Below are positions 53,018-61,689 of a DNA stretch of 64,000 nt, piece after piece; position 1 is the stretch's first letter, and each line of letters starts with the position of its first letter. The DNA is taken from the NCBI RefSeq assembly GCF_022809355.1, contig NZ_JAKZMM010000002.1, positions 89,467 through 153,466 of the forward strand, in the 5' to 3' direction. Both the position numbers and the translations under genes were made by a program. A model generated the notes under the pieces. The model was not told the origin of the DNA and searched no databases. It worked only from the letters and a program-made list of their open reading frames with translations. The stretch is from Parabacteroides faecalis (GTDB taxonomy: Bacteria > Bacteroidota > Bacteroidia > Bacteroidales > Tannerellaceae).

Positions 53018-54490
53018 TTACAATACAGATAACGCCGGATCATGTACAGCTTCCATCCGTTGCTTCAGTTCGGTCCGCAGCTGCTTGGCAAGTTCCGGAT
53101 GTTTCCCGGCTATATTATTCAACTGGAAAGGATCTGTTTTCCGGTCATATAAATGTTCTTCCGTTATCACGCCATCCTTATATCGGATTGCATACGTATA
53201 TTGAAGAGTCCGTACGCCACGGGCTCCGGTTGTCAGATTCTTCCCCGTTTCATTCACTGCACCATAGAACATATAAAGTTGGGAAGAAGGCATCTTCTCC
53301 CGGTTCCCCCGGATTTGTTCGCTCAGATCACGAGTCTGGACAGTAGCGGGAATTTCCTGCTGAAAGCCCATCAGCGACAAAACTGTCGGACAAAAGTCTT
53401 CGAGTGAAATCAATAAGTCCTGATCTATTCTTGGAGTAAGCTGTTTCCCATACGATATCAAGAAAGGAACCCGCATAGCCTCTTCGTAAAAGATATTCTT
53501 CCCGATGTTATTGTGCATTCCCATCGAATCTCCATGATCCGAGACAAAGACAACAATCGTATTGTCATACTGACCATTCTTCTTCAGCGCCTGAATAATC
53601 CGTCCAAATTGTTCATCCACGCCCGTTATGCAAGCATAATAATTAGCCACACTCCGCTTGAACAACTGGATATATTTCTCGTCGGACTGCATCAGGCTGG
53701 GTAAAGAATTTGCTATCGAATCCACATTCAAGGTAGTATATTCCTGCTTGTACCGATCCGGAACCTGCTCATATCCTGTATGAGGCGGATTCATCGACAC
53801 CATCATGGCAAATGGTTTACCCGTCGAACGGATACTATCCAGATATTGAATGGCCAGATCGGCTTCATGCTCCGGACCCCATTGATCTACATAATAAAAC
53901 TCATCCCTTTTCGAATCTTTATTCCAGTAAAGTGGACGTAAATGGCGATCGTATGTTCCATAAGCGACCCAGTAATCAAAACCATGTCTTCTTTCGAGAG
54001 GACACCATTCATTCCAAGCCATTTCTCCTTTGTTGTTCGAGCAATCCACATACGGCGTGTAAGGTTTATCCAAATGCCATTTTCCGATGTATGCCGTCGC
54101 ATATCCAGCCTGTGCCAACACATCCGACCAGCAGGTCAGATCCTGGCGCAGTTCTACACCCTGATGCGCCGATTCCGACTGGCAATTCGTCAATACTCCA
54201 TTCTCGTGCGGATAAGCCCCGCTTAAAAACATTCCTCTTGCCGGAGAAGACACCGGATAACCGCTGACTGCCTGAGTCAGAACGACCGCTTCCTGAGCAA
54301 ACTGATCCAAATTCGGTGTTTTAACGGCCTCTTTTCCCCGAAAGCCCAAGGCATCACCCCGAAACTGATCGGCCATCACCACCAACAAATTGGGATGTTC
54401 TTCCGAAGCTGCCTCCATTAATCCTGAAGGAGCAAACAACAGTCCCATACATCCGAACAACAAACTCCGGTTTATTTTCGTGTTTTCCAT
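53018..54490 (-). CDS. Ser-type sulfatase
   Basis: A 490-aa periplasmic sulfatase. Start 54490 places the signal (SLLFGCMGLLFAPSGLMEAAS) at the N-terminus. The metal-site block is NLLVVMADQFRGDALG, the formylglycine site Ser81 in SSPAR, followed by GMFLSGAYPHENGV. GKWHLDKP, PHTGYEQVPD and FVSDHGDSMGMHNNIGKNIFYEEAMRVPF complete the active site. It heads the sulfatase-sulfatase-lyase unit, with a TAnnTTTG element at 54549-54556 and palindrome array G 238 bp upstream. Confidence 0.94.
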   Translation of the reverse strand: MENTKINRSLLFGCMGLLFAPSGLMEAASEEHPNLLVVMADQFRGDALGFRGKEAVKTPNLDQFAQEAVVLTQAVSGYPVSSPARGMFLSGAYPHENGVLTNCQSESAHQGVELRQDLTCWSDVLAQAGYATAYIGKWHLDKPYTPYVDCSNNKGEMAWNEWCPLERRHGFDYWVAYGTYDRHLRPLYWNKDSKRDEFYYVDQWGPEHEADLAIQYLDSIRSTGKPFAMMVSMNPPHTGYEQVPDRYKQEYTTLNVDSIANSLPSLMQSDEKYIQLFKRSVANYYACITGVDEQFGRIIQALKKNGQYDNTIVVFVSDHGDSMGMHNNIGKNIFYEEAMRVPFLISYGKQLTPRIDQDLLISLEDFCPTVLSLMGFQQEIPATVQTRDLSEQIRGNREKMPSSQLYMFYGAVNETGKNLTTGARGVRTLQYTYAIRYKDGVITEEHLYDRKTDPFQLNNIAGKHPELAKQLRTELKQRMEAVHDPALSVL

Positions 54491-54548
54491 ACTTCCTCTA
54501 TACATAAAATGAATTGTCTTTTAGCAGACTAGTAGACCTAGACCTCTA

Positions 54549-54556
54549 CAAATATA
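54549..54556 (-). promoter_or_regulatory. -7 element of the sulfatase-sulfatase-PL8 unit
   Basis: TATATTTG on the minus strand, 59 bp before ATG 54490. Confidence 0.55.
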
Positions 54557-54727
54557 AAACAGTTTACGTGAAAAAGAAAGTAATCCAACATTCTTCCCGG
54601 TTTTCTTTCTATCATTCCTCACACGATTCTACACACTTTTATTGTAAAAACATATCCTTAATATAATCAGTATGTACAACTATTGTCTTATCAAGGATAT
54701 TTCGTATTTTCTTCTTATTTATTAATT

Positions 54728-54815
54728 GATTCACAAATGTGAATTAATCAATTCACCCATATGATTCAATTAATTCACCTATATGAATTGATTACATCAC
54801 AATTGTGAATCAAAT
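54728..54815. repeat. palindrome array G: four 22-bp units
   Basis: Four units start at 54728, 54750, 54772 and 54794 (exact 22-bp period), with cores TTCACAAATGTGAA, AATTCACCCATATGATT, AATTCACCTATATGAATT and TCACAATTGTGA. All are imperfect TTCAC-N4-GTGAA palindromes; junctions are AT-rich (one is AATTAATT). Unit 1 is nearly identical to the unit at 63858-63879. The remainder of 54506-54890 is AT-rich spacer. Confidence 0.88.
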
Positions 54816-54890
54816 AATATATAACTATTTTTTCAAGAGTTGATTATGGGATATACAATAGTTTCATCTGTTTTTCAGTAGATTAAAATA

Positions 54891-55946
54891 CTACTTCGTA
54901 AACATCACAATGAAAGAATCAGCCCCTTTTTTGACAGCAAAGGATAACATGACAGGCTTACCATTTTCTACATACACAAAAGGCCGTTCCATATTATCAA
55001 CTTTCATAATCGAACCATCCTTTAAAGGTATCTGTTTCTTACAAACCTCATAATGCTTGGCTTTTTCCCAATGGATACCATCCACCGAAGTGATCAAACC
55101 GATAAAGTCGCCTCCATGTGCATGGAAAATGGCATAATATCTTTTTCGCGTCGTATCAAACCAAACAAAAACATCTTCGGTTGGAATATCAGCAAATGCC
55201 GGTTGGTCATTCAGGCGAAAAGGTCCTAAAGGAGATGTTCCAGTTCCTACGGCTTGTATCAGTCTTCTCTTCTCAGAACGAACATCATCCCCTTTGATAA
55301 TTAAGACAAATTTACCATCTTCGCCTTGACAGACAGAAGGATTGACAGCCACATGCTCAATAGGACCATAGGGTTCCAACAACGGATGGTCAGGTCTCTT
55401 CCAAGGACCGTTTAAAGAAGAAGCTACAGCCACACCGGCTCTTTGATGATTACGCAAATCATTCCATCGTTCGTGCGAATAGCCGACACGGGCAACTTCC
55501 TGCAAAAAGGAATCAGACCAGTTTTCTGTTCCTGAATTGGTTGAAGTGTAATACAAATAATACTGATTATTCCAGCAACGCACCTGTACATTATGAGCCG
55601 TTACCGCATCCCAAAAACCGGCTCGTCCTTTCAATACCGTTTCCTGATATTGGTAAGGTCCTTCCAAACGGGAAGCTGTCGCATGGGCTATTTCAGAATG
55701 AGTCAGCCATGCCGTAAAACCAAGACTCTTAGGCCATCGGGAATAAAATAAGTGATAAGTACCTGAATCGTCTTTTATAAAAGAATTACACCAGTTATAA
55801 TATCCAGCATCCCGAATAAAAGCCGTTGAATCAATTGGATGAATGAATGTTGAAAGGTCCAAATCATCCGTTGACTGTGCCCATGACTGGAAAACCAAAC
55901 TTCCCAGAAAAATAAATACGAATACAATCTTTTTCATCTCACTCAT
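54891..55946 (-). CDS. GH43/GH117-type five-bladed propeller glycosidase
   Basis: A 351-aa secreted protein (signal ending FQSWAQ). Propeller features typical of clan GH-F enzymes are seen: YYNWCNSFIKDDSGTYHLFYSRW (first acidic residue), FWDAVTAHNVQVRCWNNQYYLYYTS (Asp), VAVNPSVCQGEDGKFVLIIKGDD and AFADIPTEDVFVWFD (Glu/Asp). The nearest families are GH43 and GH117, but the exact family and sugar are unclear. A similar protein of 411 aa is encoded at 57380. Its first ATG overlaps the upstream sulfatase stop by one base (TAATG), showing coupling; an ATG three codons later is possible. Confidence 0.75.
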   Translation of the reverse strand: MSEMKKIVFVFIFLGSLVFQSWAQSTDDLDLSTFIHPIDSTAFIRDAGYYNWCNSFIKDDSGTYHLFYSRWPKSLGFTAWLTHSEIAHATASRLEGPYQYQETVLKGRAGFWDAVTAHNVQVRCWNNQYYLYYTSTNSGTENWSDSFLQEVARVGYSHERWNDLRNHQRAGVAVASSLNGPWKRPDHPLLEPYGPIEHVAVNPSVCQGEDGKFVLIIKGDDVRSEKRRLIQAVGTGTSPLGPFRLNDQPAFADIPTEDVFVWFDTTRKRYYAIFHAHGGDFIGLITSVDGIHWEKAKHYEVCKKQIPLKDGSIMKVDNMERPFVYVENGKPVMLSFAVKKGADSFIVMFTK

Positions 55947-57310
55947 TATTTAAGGTCAAAAATACTTTCCGCCACTTCAAACGAAGCCTTATGCCGAGTG
56001 GCCATCTGATCCAATTCTTCTACAACTTCCGGATATTGACCGGCAATATCATACTTTTCTTCGGGATCTGTTCCCAAATCATACAGTTTGGGTTTATCAT
56101 ATACGACAACCGGATCACTGCCATAAGCCGATTTATTCATATAATGTAATTTATATTTACCCTTACGCACCGCATATAAAAGACTGCCCCGATAGAAGAA
56201 GAATTCCTCTCTTTTTGAATCAGCCAGATTGTCTTGCAGAACATTCTGCAAGCTGACTCCATCCAATTGAATTCCAGCCGGCAGATTGACTCCTGCCATT
56301 TCACAACACGTAGGAAGTAAGTCCAAAGAACTACCCATTTGAGTGATATGTCCCGGCTTCACCATACCGCCCCACATAATACAAGGTACTCTGAAACCTC
56401 CTTCACAATGCGAATTCTTCCCATCACGCAACGGACCGGCTGATCCACCGGCTTGTTTATAAGACAACCAAGGTCCATTGTCTGAAGTAAAAACCACCCA
56501 AGTATTCTTATCCAAACCCAACTGGCGAAGTGTTTGCAGTATTTCTCCGACACTCCAATCCAATTCCTCTATTGTATCTCCATATTTTCCCCGATCTGAA
56601 ACTCCTTGAAAACGAGTTGAAGCATATACCGGGAAATGAGGCATCGGGTGAGCCAAATAAAGAAAGAACGGACTCTTTTGGTGCGAACGGATATATTTTG
56701 TAGCCACCTCCGTCAAACGTTTGGTCAACTGGGTTTGATCCGGCTCCCGTTCTATCTCTTTATCCTGTTCATAAACAACCAACTCATAAGGATAATTCTT
56801 ATTCCCCAACTTTATTTGTTCCTTCCGACTCATATCGTTGGAAAAAGGAATACCATAAAAATAGTCAAATCCATGTTGCAGAGGCATATATTGAGACAAA
56901 TGTCCCAAATGCCATTTACCAATACAAGCTGTTTCATAGCCGGCCTGCTTCAATAACTCAGGGATTGTCAGTTCTTTTGCCGGCAAACCTCCGGGAGAAT
57001 CAGGGAAAAGAACTCCTTTTTTGTCCCCATACATACCTGTACGTACCCCTAATCTTCCGGTCAATAATCCCGCTCTACTGGGTGAGGATACAGAAGCCGA
57101 CACATAAAAGCTACTCCATTTCTGACCTTCCAGTGCCATCCGATCCAAATTCGGTGTTTTCGTAGTAGGACTACCAAAACAAGACAGGTCACCATAACCC
57201 ATATCATCACAGTTGATGATAATTATATTGGGCTTAGTAGCCGTAGAAGCTGCTCCCATTTCTACCCCAATCAGAGAAAGAGGTATCATCCATAAAAATG
57301 TTGTTTTCAT
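55946..57310 (-). CDS. Ser-type sulfatase
   Basis: A 454-aa periplasmic sulfatase (signal ending GAASTAT). Metal-site block NIIIINCDDMGYGDLS; formylglycine site Ser75 in SSPSR, followed by AGLLTGRLGVRTGMYG. GKWHLGHLSQYMPLQHGFDYFYGIPFS, HPMPHFPV and FTSDNGPWLSYKQAGGSAGPLRDGKNSHCEGGFRVPCI are typical of arylsulfatase A / N-acetylgalactosamine-6-sulfatase-like proteins. Such a specificity would fit a chondroitin-like backbone, but is inferred. It sits between the two GH43/GH117-type genes. Confidence 0.94.
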   Translation of the reverse strand: MKTTFLWMIPLSLIGVEMGAASTATKPNIIIINCDDMGYGDLSCFGSPTTKTPNLDRMALEGQKWSSFYVSASVSSPSRAGLLTGRLGVRTGMYGDKKGVLFPDSPGGLPAKELTIPELLKQAGYETACIGKWHLGHLSQYMPLQHGFDYFYGIPFSNDMSRKEQIKLGNKNYPYELVVYEQDKEIEREPDQTQLTKRLTEVATKYIRSHQKSPFFLYLAHPMPHFPVYASTRFQGVSDRGKYGDTIEELDWSVGEILQTLRQLGLDKNTWVVFTSDNGPWLSYKQAGGSAGPLRDGKNSHCEGGFRVPCIMWGGMVKPGHITQMGSSLDLLPTCCEMAGVNLPAGIQLDGVSLQNVLQDNLADSKREEFFFYRGSLLYAVRKGKYKLHYMNKSAYGSDPVVVYDKPKLYDLGTDPEEKYDIAGQYPEVVEELDQMATRHKASFEVAESIFDLK

Positions 57311-57379
57311 TTTGTTTAGATTAATCTGCCAATAAATGTTGTTTTTCTGATATTTGTATCCCGATTCCTCTGCTTATGG

Positions 57380-58615
57380 TCACTTGGAATCTTGTTTCTT
57401 CAACCGGATCTGGACATTAAAAGAACTTCCATCTGTCTTTTTATTCAATTCAGCCACTGAACATGCCGCATACAAAACGAAAGGATCATCCTTCTCATCC
57501 AATAACAACTGAGGCCGTTCCAAACGATCAACCTTGATGGTATCACCAGACGAGAGAACCAACTCCTTTTTCATAAACAAAGAATGTTCTGGTAACTGCC
57601 AGTGAATTCCATCTTCCGAATACATCAGTGCCAAACAAGGATCCGACTTCGTAAACTGCCCCGTAAAGTCCTTGAATATCGCATAAAACAACCGGTCACG
57701 ATGATTATACCATACATAAGGGTCTTCTGCCGATAATTTTTCTCCATCTTGTGTAGGAATCTCAAATACAGGTTGATTCAAAGGGATAAAAGGTCCTGTC
57801 GGCGAGTCTGATAATGCGACTCCATGAATGCCTCGCCAATGCGGATCATAGATATTCCCCTTGAAATACAACAAGTATTTTTTATCCGAAGGCCGGTATA
57901 CGACAGAAGGATTAACGGTAATCAAGTTATCAGGCTGCGGAATGGTTCCTTCTGGCGAAGGATTCACTACATCGGTTGGCTTCACCCGTGTACGAGGAGC
58001 TAATAGAGGTTTGTCATAATGCTCAAAATCTCCTTGCAAAAGCCCTTCAAAAGATTTAAACGTAATCACCCCTATCTGTTGTGACTGCTGAATCCGACTA
58101 CGGATATCCAAGGTATCTGTCTTCGATTTCACATTCAAATTTCCCGGATCCACACTACCGGCATAATACAAATAATATGTATCACCAAATTTCCGCACAT
58201 GCGGATTAGATACCGTTTGTGCATCCCAAGCAGATGTATCATGTACAAAGCCGTCTTGATTATAAAAGAATCCCAACTTCTTAAAACCACCATCCGGACG
58301 GTCTGATACAGCCAGCCCTAATTTAGAACCCATCACCCAAGCGTTTCCGAAAGGATATTGATAGGCTTCCGGTGCTGAAAATATCATATAATATTTCCCA
58401 TTGTCTGCTTTTGTCACAGATGCGCCCCAAGTAAAATGATCTTCTACAGAGAAAGCTGAATAGCCAGTAGCAAAATAACTGTCTCCCCTTTTTTCTAACT
58501 GAAGTTTGACGGGTTCGGCCTGATAGGCAAATACCGATCGATCTGTCGGTTGTTTACATCCAGCCAAAAGCAATCCACATAATCCAAAACCTACATAAAT
58601 GTTATTTCTGTTCAT
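57380..58615 (-). CDS. GH43/GH117-type five-bladed propeller lipoprotein
   Basis: A 411-aa protein; the start at 58615 gives a lipoprotein signal MNRNNIYVGFGLCGLLLAGCK. Longer in-frame starts lie just after the upstream GH29 stop. Propeller blocks mirror the gene at 54891: FTWGASVTKADNGKYYMIFSAP, AWDAQTVSNPHVRKFGDTYYLYYAGS, ITVNPSVVYRPSDKKYLLYFKGN, EDPYVWYNHRDRLFYAIFKDFTGQF and the C-terminal VDRLERPQLLLDEKDDPFVLYAA. Active-site Asp and Glu are therefore conserved in both. Substrate unknown; probably an exo-acting step in the same pathway. Confidence 0.75.
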   Translation of the reverse strand: MNRNNIYVGFGLCGLLLAGCKQPTDRSVFAYQAEPVKLQLEKRGDSYFATGYSAFSVEDHFTWGASVTKADNGKYYMIFSAPEAYQYPFGNAWVMGSKLGLAVSDRPDGGFKKLGFFYNQDGFVHDTSAWDAQTVSNPHVRKFGDTYYLYYAGSVDPGNLNVKSKTDTLDIRSRIQQSQQIGVITFKSFEGLLQGDFEHYDKPLLAPRTRVKPTDVVNPSPEGTIPQPDNLITVNPSVVYRPSDKKYLLYFKGNIYDPHWRGIHGVALSDSPTGPFIPLNQPVFEIPTQDGEKLSAEDPYVWYNHRDRLFYAIFKDFTGQFTKSDPCLALMYSEDGIHWQLPEHSLFMKKELVLSSGDTIKVDRLERPQLLLDEKDDPFVLYAACSVAELNKKTDGSSFNVQIRLKKQDSK

Positions 58616-58646
58616 AAGATTTCTCATAAGCTCACTTCTTATCACT

Positions 58647-60038
58647 TCAGAATATACGGAATGCCTTTATCACTACTTCTCCTTTTGATTCTTTTATAAC
58701 CAATCGGATTTCTGATATTTTTTCGGGAGTAGATAATCGCTCAATCCGCTTATGACCGATACAAGTTCCTTCTGCTAACTTTTTCCAGTCTCCAGACACT
58801 TTGCCTTCTATCACATATTTCCGTACCCGTTCGCCTTGTGTAATATCTTCCTGTATTACCAGATGAGAAATCAAGGTCGGTTTGTCCAATGCTATATGAT
58901 ACTTATTACCTTTACCTGCCGTCTGCTTCAACGGATGCGCATACGTTTGATCAATAGCTCGTCCGAATTCAGCCAAACGTAAAGAATCAGCAGCCGGGAT
59001 CAAGCCCCGATCATCTGGTGTCAAACCCAAAATCAAGGTTGAGTTACGACCCACCGACTTCTCATACATATCCATCAAGTTCTCCAATGGAAAGATATGA
59101 GCTTCATCACCCGGTTCCCAGAACCATTCATGTCGACCATTATAACCACGCAAAGGAGCATCCGACATGGCCGGCATATAATAAGCACCATCCGGATCTC
59201 CAGTCTTCAATAGCTGGAAATCATTCTTAAAGATCTCCTCCTGGTTCTTGGAGTGGGAATAAGGGAAAGGATAAGTTCCCCAACAAGGATAAGCAACCGT
59301 TCCCGTCTCCGATCCACCCCAACGTATGTCTGCCCGCTGACTGTTGTGGTAGAAAATGATATTCTTCTGGTATTTCTCCACAATTGGCAGGATATCGGCT
59401 CCACCCAATTCCGGCCCATGACCACCACCATCATACCAGACAATCGCCAGATCACCGTAACGGGACATCAGTTCTTCGGTCATCCCTTCGCACATCTTAT
59501 TATAGAATGCCTGCCGGTTTTCCTGAAACTTCGTTCCATCCTTCGGCATCATAAAATCATGTACTCCCAAGAATGAATTCCAACGAATACCAATATAAAT
59601 ACCCGGCTTCACGCCATACTTCCGACAAGAGTTGACAAAGTCACGCACTATATCCCCTTTCCCATCCTGCCATTTCAAGGCTTTCATGCAATACGGATTG
59701 ACATCCGACTGATAAAGTGCAAACCCCGTCTCGTGTGTAGCCGTCAGAATAGCAATCTTCGCACCCATTCCTTTAACACTTCGAATCCATTGATCCGTAT
59801 CATACTGCGTAGGATTGAAGATATTTATATCCGGAATCGGCGTAATCCGATTATTAGCCTGATTATATTGTTTCCCGTCAAATACATGCAGGTCATAATG
59901 AAATACAGCTGTCAGTTCAGCCTCCTGCCAAGTAATCTGTGCCGGAGTCGGTAGCGGAACAGATGTTTTATCTTCCGCCCACCCCATACTTATACAACCG
60001 GCCAGTAAAGTTGTAAATAGCCATTTCCTCTTAGTCAT
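58647..60038 (-). CDS. alpha-L-fucosidase, GH29
   Basis: A 463-aa secreted retaining fucosidase (signal ending ISMGWAE). The GH29 barrel shows QITWQEAELTAVFHYDLHVFDGKQYN, GAKIAILTATHETGFALYQSD, GVKPGIYIGIRWNSFLG and YGDLAIVWYDGGGHGPELGG, the Asp being the nucleophile. The C-terminal galactose-binding-like domain begins near residue 345. With the GH95 enzyme it gives the locus two fucosidases of different mechanism and linkage. It lies between a sulfatase (58-bp gap) and the propeller lipoprotein (31-bp gap), all in one operon. Confidence 0.94.
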   Translation of the reverse strand: MTKRKWLFTTLLAGCISMGWAEDKTSVPLPTPAQITWQEAELTAVFHYDLHVFDGKQYNQANNRITPIPDINIFNPTQYDTDQWIRSVKGMGAKIAILTATHETGFALYQSDVNPYCMKALKWQDGKGDIVRDFVNSCRKYGVKPGIYIGIRWNSFLGVHDFMMPKDGTKFQENRQAFYNKMCEGMTEELMSRYGDLAIVWYDGGGHGPELGGADILPIVEKYQKNIIFYHNSQRADIRWGGSETGTVAYPCWGTYPFPYSHSKNQEEIFKNDFQLLKTGDPDGAYYMPAMSDAPLRGYNGRHEWFWEPGDEAHIFPLENLMDMYEKSVGRNSTLILGLTPDDRGLIPAADSLRLAEFGRAIDQTYAHPLKQTAGKGNKYHIALDKPTLISHLVIQEDITQGERVRKYVIEGKVSGDWKKLAEGTCIGHKRIERLSTPEKISEIRLVIKESKGEVVIKAFRIF

Positions 60039-60096
60039 TTCCTTCTTATTTTATCAATATACTTGTTATCTGTTATCATAAATTACTTTGGCGAAA

Positions 60097-61689
60097 CTAA
60101 TCTACCGTTTGACTACCCCACCAGTCCTTATTCGGTTGGAAATCTTCAGATAACTGACGCTTACGTTCTTCTTCCAAACGATTCAAAGTTTCCGTCTGCT
60201 GCTTCAATTTATACGCCGCCTCCTTCTGGGGATCATATTCCGGATCTGCCTGTGGCATACGAGCGCCAACTTCCGTCAGCCAAACAGACAACTTCTTATT
60301 CAGGAACGAAACTTTCTCCGGATATTGGGCATTCAGCGGTTCTGACTCTGTCGGATCTATTGACAGATTATACAGTTCATTCCGACCGTCCTCGTAATAA
60401 TGAATCAATTTCCAGTCACCATCCCGAATAACCGACGATGGTTCACCTCCCTGATTGCCATAATGCGGATAATGCCAGTAAAGACTTCGAGCTGGAAGGG
60501 AAGTCTCTCCCTTTAACAACGGCATCAGACTTTGTCCGTCTTGATGCTGTTCCGGATGTAAAGGCAAACCCGCATATTCCAGAATCGTCGGATAAAAGTC
60601 CGTCCCGATTACAGGAACAGCCGATGTCATTCCTTTTGCCATTCCCGGAGCCTGAATAATATAAGGAACGCGTAAACCACCTTCCCACTGCCGACCTTTA
60701 CCGCCCCGTAAAGGAAGACACGAAGTCGAGTAACTGTCTCCGGAAGAAACACCACCATTATCACCCGTCAGAATAATCAGGGTATTTTCCATCAGGCCCA
60801 ATTCTTCCAACTTATCCAACACGACACCAACGGCATCATCCATCTGCTTGATCAAACCGGCATAGATCGGATTATCCTGACGCTGGCGGACAGGTAAAGT
60901 CCGGTCGACTTTAAAACCGGAAGAAGCAATTCCCATCGAATCGGCCTTGTCCCGGAAATAACGCCAGTTATCTTCTGTCGTCTGAATCGGACCATGAACC
61001 GCATAGAACGACAGATAAGCAAAGAACGGCTGGTTCTTATGATGTTTCGTCTGATCTTCTATAAACCGGCTCGTCTCTTCAGCCAAACGCATCGACAGAT
61101 TCTCTCCGGCGGGTCCGTCTTTCAGCTTCGGATTATTATAAGGAGAGAAATAACCTCCCATCGGACTACCGGCTTTATAACCACCGATATTAATATCAAA
61201 TCCATGATCTTCCGGACTGGAGCCTACATCCCCGATATGCCATTTTCCGGCCATGAACGTCTTATAACCACCTTCCCGCAAAGCTTCCGGCAACGTTAAT
61301 TCATCCAATGACATACTCCAGTTATAAGAAGCCGGCAATAATTTGGAATGTCTTCCCATCTTACGCCATTCTTCTCCGGAGGCTTCACCGATCCAGTTCG
61401 TAATTCCATGACGGGCCGTAAATTTCCCGGTCATAATACTGGCGCGCGAAGGACTTGACACCTGGCAAGCCGCATATCCTTGGGTAAACATCATTCCCTG
61501 TTGGGCTATCCGGTCAATATTCGGCGTCTCATAATACGAACTGCCACCGCAAGAAGTATCGTTCCAACCATAATCATCCACCAATATAAACAATACATTC
61601 TTCGGCTTCTCCTTTGCCGATAGAGCTATCCATGGACTCAAACCACAAAGGAATAATGTTGCCCACTTTGTTTTATTCTTCTTATTCAT
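60097..61689 (-). CDS. Ser-type sulfatase
   Basis: A 530-aa periplasmic sulfatase with a signal peptide (LFLCGLSPWIALSAKE). Metal-site block NVLFILVDDYGWNDTSCGGS; formylglycine site Ser78 in SSPSR, followed by ASIMTGKFTARHGITNW. Other active-site blocks are GKWHIGDVGSSPEDHGFD, YAVHGPIQTTED and LTGDNGGVSSGDSYSTSCLPLRGGKGRQWEGGLRVPYI. The C-terminal 60 residues are a charged helical tail. Its ATG overlaps the esterase stop region by 8 bp, so it is translated with it. Confidence 0.94.
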   Translation of the reverse strand: MNKKNKTKWATLFLCGLSPWIALSAKEKPKNVLFILVDDYGWNDTSCGGSSYYETPNIDRIAQQGMMFTQGYAACQVSSPSRASIMTGKFTARHGITNWIGEASGEEWRKMGRHSKLLPASYNWSMSLDELTLPEALREGGYKTFMAGKWHIGDVGSSPEDHGFDINIGGYKAGSPMGGYFSPYNNPKLKDGPAGENLSMRLAEETSRFIEDQTKHHKNQPFFAYLSFYAVHGPIQTTEDNWRYFRDKADSMGIASSGFKVDRTLPVRQRQDNPIYAGLIKQMDDAVGVVLDKLEELGLMENTLIILTGDNGGVSSGDSYSTSCLPLRGGKGRQWEGGLRVPYIIQAPGMAKGMTSAVPVIGTDFYPTILEYAGLPLHPEQHQDGQSLMPLLKGETSLPARSLYWHYPHYGNQGGEPSSVIRDGDWKLIHYYEDGRNELYNLSIDPTESEPLNAQYPEKVSFLNKKLSVWLTEVGARMPQADPEYDPQKEAAYKLKQQTETLNRLEEERKRQLSEDFQPNKDWWGSQTVD

